A DNA stretch of 64,000 nucleotides from Ectocarpus siliculosus (taxonomy: Eukaryota > Sar > Phaeophyceae > Ectocarpales > Ectocarpaceae). Shown here in pieces: positions 34,074 to 44,500 of the stretch (positions within the stretch are counted from its first letter, which is position 1; the number at the start of each line of letters is the position of its first letter). The notes under the pieces were generated by a model, which was not told the DNA's origin, ran no database searches, and saw only the letters and a list, made by a program, of their open reading frames with translations. The DNA lies in NCBI GenBank assembly GCA_000310025.1, contig FN649750.1, forward strand, positions 3,427,472 through 3,491,471. The letters are read 5' to 3'. Position numbers and translations under genes: made by a program.

Positions 34074-37000
34074 ATGAGCTTGTATGATCGCATGCTCCCA
34101 CCTGATGTCCGGTCTCGCTGTCTGCGGAAACCGTCCTGTACACCTCCGCCTTCTTGGCGGTGCAAGGCTGCTACCACTGCCGCTGGCGGGGGGTTAGTGA
34201 AGACTGCTTCCTTAGAGCGCGTGATGGAAGGTCTTGGGGAAAACGAAAAGTATAATGCTGTGCTGCAAGGTGTGTCGAGTATCGTGATGGGCAAGAAGAA
34301 GGTCGGGGACGCCGCTCGGGGCGCGTTTGAGGAGGTATTTCAACTCCTTGACGAAATGCACGCCAACAGGATCAAGTGCTCAATACGGACCGCCTCGGCC
34401 GTGGTCGATGCTGCCACGGCTACAACGGACATCGGCATTATTACGAAAGGTGTGAACTGCATAGTGTTTCTTATATTCTGAGCAGTGGGCTTGCGGTCCC
34501 TTCAACAAACCCAGGTGTCGGTCAGTTTCGTAAGGATACCACCCACACCCTCTATTTTGAATCTCACATATTCATACTTTTGGGTCACACCTGGTACCAG
34601 TACACTATGTGTCCGCCTACTATATGGTAGCAGTACGTATGTACCACCTATTATGCACGGCAGGGTTCCATGCAAATATTTTGTTGAACACGCGCTCAAC
34701 ATCTGTGACTGGGGTGCTACCTGCGGTCCGTGGGTTCAACGCCTCACAGAACAAGATTGTAGTGGGAATCAAACCATACTGCTTCCACATCGCAACAAAT
34801 GTTGTTTGAACTGCCGCACGCACAGAAGCGGTCAGTCTTATAACCTGTACAAGTACATAACCTCACGCACACTTTGTCCGATTTGTGTCTGTCGGCAGTC
34901 TTCTCAAAAATTCGACGAGCTGGGGTTGGGCAGAAGTTTTCCCGCGATCTCGGGCGATTGTCTCTCTTGCCGACGGAAGCTTCGAAGAAGGAGAAGGCTC
35001 TTCGGGGCCTTGTACCGGTAAGTCTATACATCTCCCTCTGCCAGCATTATGCGCTCCGTGGTGTTCAGGCCTAAGTTATGGGATGCTCATGGGCAATCGG
35101 AAGGCAGCCAAAGATCCACGCTCCATCCTCACCCCCTGTTGCGGTGAAAGCAGCAAGCAGTGCACTGCTTGTTGTGTTCTGGCTGAACGCACACCCCGAA
35201 CCCGTTTGTTGGTCAGCACCGTTTGTCACCCACCCGTAGGTAGTGCTTTGTTGCGGATTTGTTCGTTTGCTACCAACATGAGACTGACGTGAACGTTTTC
35301 GAGGTGGCCACTAAACAACCTGAGTGACAACCGTCTGTGGTCGTGCATTCGACTTGCTGGCGTGCGCTTGGCCATCCCTAGGTGCCCGATGACGACCGAG
35401 CCCAAGAAATAGGATATGCCGCATCTTTCATGGTGCTGGTCGGCTCTGATTTTTCCTGGGAAGGAATTGGACAAGTGATGCACTACGATACTACCATACC
35501 AACGGTGATTGGCGCGGTAACTGCGGCTGCTGTGGGCATCGATGTATGGAAGAGGTCCGGTTGCACCTCGAAGATGGTTCTTAATGGCATGAACAGGCTC
35601 TTTCTGAAGGACGTCGAGCGCGAGAGCCGGGCAGAGGCCGGAGCCTTCTTGACAGCGTATATGACGGGTCTGCCATGCTTCGCCTTCCAGCCCAGTGCGG
35701 TTGAGGCCCTCCGGTGTGTATATCCAACAATGGGTGGGTGTAGACGTTATATTGGGCACTGGACAAAATGGGGTCTTCTTTTGGTGCGGGGCGCAACGCC
35801 TGACGACGGGTAGGCGACTTCAAACCGCCTTCTAGCGCTTCAACCCCGTGAGCCAGGTCCTTAGGAAGGACGCCCAACTTTTTTTTTGCTTTTCACCCAC
35901 AGGAACAGGGTTAACTAGGGCCTGGAAGAGGGGAGCTTGTCGGAGGACCCCATTTTGTTCACGAAACCGCCGGGTACACCCCCCTGTCTGCTAAAATTTT
36001 GTCTAGTACCCCAAATTCTTCATAAACGTACCCCATGAGTTCAAGGCATACCCCTAATTGTTCAGTCGTGACGCTCCTGCGGACTGTCAAAATGGCAACC
36101 AACAACTACCCGCAGACTGCCGTAGGTGTGGCGACAGAGGATGTTGGGGTATGGTGGTCTGCGGTGCAACACGCAGGTTTCGCGGTCTGCGGCGCGGTAA
36201 GAAGACAGAAGATGTTGGGGTATGGTGGTCTGCGGTTCAACATGCAGACTTTGTTGTGGTCTGCGGCGAGGCAACGAGACAGAAGATACAGAGATATGGC
36301 AGTCTGCGGTTGGTTGTTGGTTGCCATTTTGACAGTCCGCAGGAGCGTCACGACTGAACAATTAGGGGTATGCCTTGAACTCATGGGGTACGTTTGTGAA
36401 GAATTTGGGGTACTAGACAAAATTTTAGCAGACAGGGGGGTGTACCCCGCGGTTTCGTGAACAAAATGGGGTCCTCCGACAAGCTCCCCTCTTCCAGGCC
36501 CTAGTTAACCCTGTTCCTGTGGGTGAAAAGCAAAAAAAAAAGTTGGGCGTCCTTCCTAAGGACCTGGCGCACGGGGTTGAAGCGCTAGAAGGCGGTTTGA
36601 AGGCGCCTACCCGTCGTCAGGCGTTGCACCCCGCACCGAAAAAAAGTATACCCCATTTTGTGCCCAAACACGCGGGGTATACCCCATTTTGTCAATTGCC
36701 CCGTTGTATTCCTCGTATTTCTCTGTGCATTTCGTTGCTGCTGATTCGCCACCTTCCTCCGTGATGCGTGGAGCGGGCGTAGTGCTCATCTTGTTGTCTC
36801 ACTTGTCGCCAGGATGGCCGCCGATCCCGACATGAAGGAGACGTTTTTGAATGGCAACGGCGTGCACCGCATCCTGGTTTGGCTTCTGGCCGGGGTAGCG
36901 GGCGAAGGGCTGGTTCACCGACAAATGATTGCTAGCGATCCTCGTCAAGCCTTCGCGTTTCTGCAGATGGTCCGAAATAGGTGAGCATCATTTGTGCCAG

Positions 37001-37407
37001 ATGAGGTATTGCAGCAGAAGGGGAAACATGCTAGGCTGATGGCCCATGATATGGATATGTAGTGGCATTTTTCCAATGTGATGGCGGATGGTGGGGTCCT
37101 GTGACCGAGGTCTTGGTACCTCAAAGTTTCAAATTTATTATGTAGCCTACACGAATTGCACGGTCCTAGTATTAAATCGGAAGATTGTTATACGCCAGCC
37201 TTACTTCGTGTTTTCGCTCATCCTAGGGAGGATGGATTCGAACTGGACCCTGAAGACGATTCTGAACGAGTACAGTGGGCTTTTAACGAGGCCAGAGCAC
37301 TGCTCAAGGACAACGAGGGCGCATTTGAGGCGTTGCGACGGAGACTAGAGGGTGGTGGAGCAACGGTTGGCGATTGTGTGTCCATCATCGAGAGAAGGAC
37401 AACCTGA
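34074..37407 (+). CDS. FtsH/M41-like pseudoprotease, plant-type 'ATP-dependent zinc metalloprotease-related' family
   Basis: Exons 34074-34449, 34899-35017, 35382-35713, 36813-36980 and 37227-37407 join in phase (1, 0, 2, 2) for about 391 residues. The C-terminal half follows the M41 peptidase-like fold of a conserved plant/algal plastid family: a helical hydrophobic segment (IPTVIGAVTAAAVGIDVW), then ESRAEAGAFLTAYMTGLP where active members have HEAGH, then HRILVWLLAGVAGEGLV, a DDSERVQWAFNEARALL helix and GATVGDCVSIIE at the end. Both zinc-ligand histidines are replaced by Ala (AEAGA, residues 249-253), so it should not cleave peptides. No AAA ATPase domain is present. Plastid location is inferred from the family, since no leader is visible. 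The 5' end may include an earlier exon. Confidence 0.7.
35763..36661. mobile_element. Foldback element with ~360 bp inverted arms in an intron of the FtsH-like gene
   Basis: The left arm 35763-36121 and the right arm 36298-36661 are near-identical reverse complements, differing by only a few bases. They start ACAAAATGGGGT and contain GGAACAGGGTTAACTAGGGC and GCTCCTGCGGACTGTC. The ~176 bp loop holds two direct copies of a unit containing GTTGGGGTATGGTGGTCTGC. The element lies wholly within the intron 35714-36812, so the pre-mRNA would carry a long perfect-like hairpin. There is no transposase and no clear target-site duplication. Confidence 0.9.
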
Positions 37408-38557
37408 ACGTCCGTGTATGTACAACGAAGAGTATCCAGTGTCTCCACGGAAAATACCAAACCCGGTGCAAAGTGTTGGATGGACGGGTGCGGAAAAGCT
37501 CGTGTGGTTGCGTTTGAGACAAGAGCGGGAAGGGGCAGATGACACCGTGCGTACTTGGTTTACTTGAAACTGTCCTGATACCGGACTAGTCAGCAGACCC
37601 TGGGAAAGGCCATGAGACCCCCTTTCCGTTTCGCCCATGAAATTTGGTCCTCTAACAGGCATTGGGGGAGAGAGGGCAAGGGAAAGAAGTGCAGATAGAG
37701 AGCGCAGGGCACTTGGAAAGCTCTGGGAGCTAACTGCCTTCTACGTCCACAAGGAGCTTGACAACGGTCCGCAACGCGGTGTTTGGACTCCCCTGGGTAT
37801 TTGATGGGTTGACGGTTGGTGTTGTTGTCGCTCGCAGAGCTGCCTAGGCGTACAGCCACGGATGTTTCACACCCTCCACCCTTCAATGAACACAAATCAA
37901 TGATCGGTGAGCTAACACACTTTTGACCGGCTGCAGCCGGAAATGGCAATCCCGTCGGGATCATAAGTGCTGCTCAGAGATTAGCATACACCAACACAAC
38001 CGCAGTTATTCATGGCCCTGGTAACAATTGTTGCTCCTTGAGCGAGATAAGTAGATTGTTCATGGTATAGGGTGTTGGAGCATGTGTGATGTGGTGCAAG
38101 TGCTCTACATACAGCAAGGCATGCTTGGCAAACCAGCAGCAGTGTAATGTTTTTCTACTCAGACCGAGGTGAAAAGAATAACTTGCAGTTTGGAGTTTGG
38201 AGAGGTGCTGCTGCCCTGCGTCCGAGCTAGATATACAGGGCATTGACATCTGCTTGGCACGCGCGGGGTTCATTTCTTTTCGAACGTTGTGCGACACCCT
38301 CCTTCGCGTCGGGGTAAATGGACCACATCAATAATCCCCATGTGACTAGGCAAATCTTAACTGCCAGTCAGCGCGCCCCCAAGAGTAACAAGGGTAACCT
38401 GTTCAACCTTGAAGAGTGATTCCATGCCTCTGTGCACTCTCTTCGTTAAACAGCAAACGAAACATGGAACGCATAGTGTGTGCGTGGGCGAATTCCCCAG
38501 TGACTGCTGGAAATTGTACGCAAGCGTCTTCCTCAACTTGTCTGCCGCAGTACAGCG
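37408..38557. other. Convergent 3' region of the FtsH-like gene and DIS3
   Basis: About 1.15 kb between two facing stop codons. No coding chain or repeat recognised. Confidence 0.4.
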
Positions 38558-41500
38558 TTAAAGCCCCTTAGTTTTCCGCTGTCTCTTCCCTGAAGGGATA
38601 GCTGGTTCAGGAACAGGGACCTCCTCGCCGACGCCCATCACCGGCGAAATTAGAGTCATCCTCGCTCCTTGGTGTCGTGCGTTGTTCACCACGTCAACGA
38701 AGACACGAACTGCGTAAGATGGAAAGCGGCCGGGACGGATGGGCTTTTACCAAGAGAACCCGAAGTTTGACCGAACGAGTGCGGGGCTACAACGCTCATG
38801 TTCTGCAGACGGAAAGCAGCAGAGTGCGGATGGGGCGTCTCTAAAAACTTTCTCTAAAAACTTGTTGGAAAAGTTGGGTCGCTCTCAGGTACACTTAAAC
38901 GACGCGATGGAGTAGTGGCAAGCCGCGATGGAGTAGTGGCAAGCCCACACCCACAATCGTGCGCGTGGGTTGCATCCCTACCTTTGTCCATGATCTGGAT
39001 GCTAGTCTGGCCGACATCCCCAACCGAAGAAGGGGGCACATATACAAGCTTGAGCGCTTGTTTGTCAAAGTCAAACGTGCCGTCTCCGGCATCCAGCTCG
39101 ATCTGCAACGACAACCAAACAGGAGCGGTGCGGGTTGCGCAAATTCAGGAACGCTGCGTGAGGGCATATAAGAAAACCGGCGGGAAAACAACAGGAGAGA
39201 ACGACTTTCTTCTCCAGGCTAGCCACAAACAACTCCAAAACCACGTTTCCGCTACAAAAGAACCCGCTGAAGCCGAGGACCGCATCAGTGAAGGGGAGTG
39301 GCCTTGATAGAACTAGAGTTCGCAATGCAAGGCCAACTGCTGTCTCTTCGCAGCATCGGGGTATCGAATCAACATACTTCACGAGTAAACCACTTCAGAA
39401 TACGCACACGAGAGATTCACACTCCGTTCTTTTTTTATCGCAAAACTCGTAACGGGGCTTGAGAGGGTTGTTGCGCTCGAAACAGACAATGCCCCCGCTC
39501 ACCGTTCCTTCGATGCCGAAACGGGGCACGATGACAGAAAGCTTGGTCTTGTCGACAGAGAGCACGAAGGCGTCCTCCTCGGTCGGGTTGTTAGCGAAGT
39601 ACATCTCCGTGTGCAGGCCCACCGATGCTCGTCCTGGAGCATTCCAGGCCGAGGAGAAAATTGAGCCACTACATCTGGGGCGGCGGTCCTGCGATCGTCC
39701 TACACGCGGTGCCACAACCACCTGCGCTTGCCTACGCGTGTGGTGGGGAAGCACATGGAACGCCATAAAACGTAGCCTTACAAACCCGTCACGTTTGTTT
39801 GTTGGATAGGATAGCCTACAGCTCCTAGTAGAAGCAACAGCATACACACAGCAGCTGCCAGAACGTCCGTGTAAAGGCATTCCATTACCTGCAAGTTGAG
39901 CAGACCGATGCCGCCGGTTCATGTTTTCCGTAAGGTTGTGCAAAAGGGCCTGCCGCACGCAATCACGGCGGGTTCGTTGGTAAGTTTTCCGCACAATGTT
40001 TTCCTTGGCCGGTGTGCACCTCGTCACAACATTGCTGCGAACGTGCCTCAGCCTGCAAAGTTCTACACTTACCTTGTCCATGAGGAATGCCGGCAGCGGT
40101 GCCACTCCGATCGCTGCGCCCAGTAACCGGTGTACGCATACATCAGCATACCGGCGGATGGGGCTCGTGAAATGAGTGTATATCGGCGCGGCAAGCCCGT
40201 AGTGGTGCCAGTCTTCCTGAGACTGTTCCCCTGAGCAAAAGTACTGCGCCGGCATCATGCACCTGACGAAAGCAAAAGGCGCGTCTTCTTTCGCTTGGTG
40301 GCCAATCGAAACAGCAATGGAATGTGCCTCCACCAAAGTTGATGGCTAACACGGGGCGTGGCTCTAACGATGCTGATGGAGGCCCACAATAGCAACAAAA
40401 TAGCGAAACTTCTCGCGACACCCCCTCTTGGCCCTATATATAACAACAAAATTGCGATCGCGGCCTCACTTCAATGAGAATCCCTGACACAACAAAAACG
40501 TCATTATCCACTGCCGATGGACCATGTTCGCTCACCTCGTGCTGAGAATACGCAGCAATTTGTTGAAGTACGGATCGCCCTCGCGCGTGGCACGGTCCAA
40601 AGACTGCGCCAGCTTCTTAGAGTTGTCCACGTCAAGCTTGATTCCCACTGCTTGTGCAATGGCCAGAAGCCCATCGAATTGTTGGCGAGAGGGTGAAGGG
40701 TGCCGTCGAAGCACGGATAGAGTAGGAAAGTGCCTGTACGTTTCGGATCGGACGGGAGCACGGAGTGTTATACTAAAATCTACTGGTACGGCTTATCGCG
40801 CTTTCTCTGTTACTCACCATAAAGAGCTTGTATCATCGAATGAAATACGTGCAGTCAAGCCCTGTGCCTTTGATCACGAACGGCTCACAACCACATGCAA
40901 CACGGGTTGACCTCTTGCTTCCAAGTCAGCGAGCGGTGCGAAAGTTGCACCGAAATAGATACTAAACCCATCTTCGCTATTTGCACAAGAGCGTCGCCGT
41001 GAAGGTGAAAGCGTTGAGAATAGGGTTGGAACGCACCGCAGTATCTTCTTGCCGACGGTGATGTTCGCCAGAAGCATAAACTCTTCGACTAAAGCGTTGG
41101 TTTCCTTCAGGGCGTACATCTGTACGTCCGTGGGGTTTTGGCTCTCACTGTCTAGAACAAACCGCACCTGGAAAGGACATACGAAGTTCAAGAGGCGGCC
41201 AGAATTAGAGCGTAAGTGCATCTCAACAATCGATCCCACAGTATGGGTGAACTAACGGGGCGGCTGATCACTCTCCCATCTCGACACTCAGTTCGAACAA
41301 GCCCCTTAAGAACAAACACACAATGTTTATTTACAGTAGATACCCCAGTATGCATACATGAGTAAGAACTCCATGTAGGGTGTGTGTTTCCTGCACGGCA
41401 CACAACACTACCGTACCTCTGGTGAAGCCAGGGTCAGCGCGCCAGAATCCATACGCCTTTTGCGGAAGATCTTGGCCAGGTCGTTCAGTCGCCTTACGCT

Positions 41501-44500
41501 TTCGGCCTTGACGTCTTGGATGTTCGGGTCGTCTAGCATCAACTGCGCTTCATTGTAGGTCAATCCCGCCACGCTGTGGATGATGGACTTGCAAAAGTCG
41601 ACGTCGACAATAACTCCGGCCGGTGTCATCTCCCAGATGACGCTGAATGCGAACCTGTAACAAAAAGTCCGATTGAGAGTGTGCATCGTGAACATGCCTT
41701 CAGCGTTGTGGGGGTGCATGCTTTCGCAATCTTTCATAACGCCGGACGGACCATGATTCCCGCGCGGCAACAACTCGGATCTCACCTATCGACGTTCGGC
41801 TTGAGCGAGCACAATGTCTCGGTGAGCATTCCAGGCAGCATATCCAACCGCCTCTCCACCAGGTAGGTGGAAGTGCTACGCGATGAGGCTTCTTGGTCGA
41901 GCGCGGAGCCTGCTTCTACGAAGTGTGTCACATCGGCAATGTGGACGCCAACCTGTGGTAAATTTCGCCGAGTAACAACATATGCTTGATCCATTTGATA
42001 GTTACAAAACTGAGGTGACATACGATGGATGCTGCTGGGGTATGAGCACCGAGCATGGGACTATCTGGTCGCGTCCTCGCAATTTGTCGATGTGTCGGGG
42101 ATACGCTCTTGCGTAGTTTCATAAAGGTACATTGGTGGGGGTGGGGTTACCTCCAGGTTGCCGTTTTCCAGCGGACGGGCGTGGAGGGCGTCGTCGATGT
42201 CCTTGCAGCCTGGCGGGTCGATGCTCAGCACAGGTAAGTGGCGGAGGTCCTTTCTACCTTCTGAGTTCTCCGGCGTGATGGCCCAGTCTTCAGGAGGCAA
42301 GCAGGCCAGCACTTTGCCGGAAAAACTCTCGTGAGGTATTTCATGCTCGAGAAGAATCACCTTTGGAGCGTAACGAAAATGGCGTGAGCACAGAAACACA
42401 ACAAATGTTGAAAAGGCAAAGAAGACACCGCCTAGCTTTCAGTACCGCACTCTTCAAGTACCTGGATACGTTAAATGGCAAAACCCGTGGCCGGATGGAA
42501 ATCCGTGTCGTGAGGTTGTCTGGTAGTGTGGAGCACTCGCATTACACCTACCTCAGTCTCGGTGGCCTTGGCACCCTTCTCTCCCAGGGTTTTGACGTAG
42601 TGGCCAAGAGGGTACTTGCACCATGCCGGCCACGAGTCCATCGCCACCAGGATTCTTTTGGTGCTCAGAACGTCTCGTTGGCGGGTTTGGATGCGCACCC
42701 ACGGGATCTGCAACACAGGAGTTGAGCATGTGAATCGTGAGAGAACGTGGCAAACTGAATCCAGGACTAAGATAAACCTTGACAAGACTCTGTTGCAGGG
42801 TATACAAACGTTCGCAATAACTTGGACAAGGCAAGACAATGACAAACGCAATGCATGCCGAATTGGTTCACCTTCCTGTCCACAGGCATGAAAAGAGCAC
42901 TCGTTGACTGGCCTTTGCCGCTCGCAACCGCTCGGTCTCCTTCGACCCGCAGGGACCCGCAGTACTGCTTCTCCCGCCAATTCCGTCGAATGATTCCCAC
43001 AACTCGCCCGCAAGGCTGCCTCGTCCCGGCCCCCTCCAGTGTTTTCGTCTTCTCGATTTCCTCTATCGCGGGTTGAGCTGTCGGGTCCGGCACCAAGTTT
43101 TCCGTTGGCCTATTATCTGGGATTTCCATCTCTCCACCTGTAGGCGTTTTCTAGACGATTGCAAGCACAGTGGGTGGGACAAATGAGGACGTTTCTTGAT
43201 CCGTTGCGAATCGAGTGGTCAAGCACACCACGACAAACTTGAGGATTATGTGGGTGAAGTTAGAGGAACCATTGCAGTCACGGGGTGGGACTCTCCGACT
43301 GAGCAAGTACTCTCCTCAAGTAACCTTTTCCATCGCTCCCTGGCTTATTTGTGGTGGCGACTGACCTCCTCTTTGGTCGCTCCGCCCGACGTGTCCCCTT
43401 GGGAGTACCATTCTGCTTCGGGTAGTAGCTCGAACGCCACAATGTCACCGTCCACCGCCCGGTTGATGCATTGAGCACCCCGAATGTACACCGCGATGCG
43501 CTCCTTGTCCTGAGAGAAAGAGAGAGAGAGGGGGGGGGGGGTACTCATAGTCGTGCATGCCGTAGTCGTTAGACCATTGACCTCGCATCCCTACAAAGCC
43601 GGGACGGAGCACGCCGGGTTCTCACCGGACCAGGCTCTCACATCACCAAGCGCGAAGCGCCGTGAGGTATTCGGCGATTCGCATGAAGGGTGAGCTGCAT
43701 CCTTCTAAGGGTATTCGGCATCTTGTGCTTACTTCCTTGCGTACGGATGACAGCTGCGTATGACTTAATTTATTTTCTGGTGCTTTCACTTCCAGAGACA
43801 GTTATAAGCACTGTGTAACTGCCTCGAGGAAGCTTGACCATTTTAACACAACGTGGTGCGATCATCCCCCTTGCGCGGAGTGAGGTTTCTCCACCCCGCA
43901 CAACATCATCTACTCGACCACCATTATGGTTACCGCCAAAAAAAAAACGAGGTAAAAAAAAAAAAAAACGGTAACCTGGTTGCCGAGTTCACGAAGTGAA
44001 TTGGCTTGTTTTACAACGTCGTTGCCAAGCGACGAAAACCCGATCCCGATGGCAAACACCGAGGGGGGGGCTTGTTTTACAACGTCGTTGCCAAGCGACG
44101 AAAAACCCAGCCCCGATAGCAAACACCGGGGGGGGCGGGGGGGGGGGGGGGGTAGTTAATAAGATATAATTAAGAAGACAATTAAAGGGNNNNNNNNNNN
44201 NNNNNNNNNNNNNNNNNNNNNNNNNNNNNNNNNNNNNNNNNNNNNNNNNNNNNNNNNNNNNNNNNNNNNNNNNNNNNNNNNNNNNNNNNTTGTAAATATT
44301 TGGGATAAATTTTTTGTTTTGGTTTTTTTTTTTTTGTGGGGGAAATTTTTGTGTGGGTGGGGGGGGGGGGGGAGAGAAAGAGAGAGAAGAGAGAGAAAGG
44401 AAGAAAAGAGGGTACATGGTGTCATCAACAATGATTCTGATAATGCACAAATCCGTTCTGGTGCTGGTCGAGGCAAACAAACAGCTCTTGCACATAACAT

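Noticed and set aside
39395-39409. Reading DIS3 to the TGA at 39395 as its true C-terminus
   Set aside because: The S1 region would be cut short. A GTGTGC donor at 39410 joins in phase to 39102-38982 and 38667-38558, which restore the ARMTL block and a basic tail like human DIS3.
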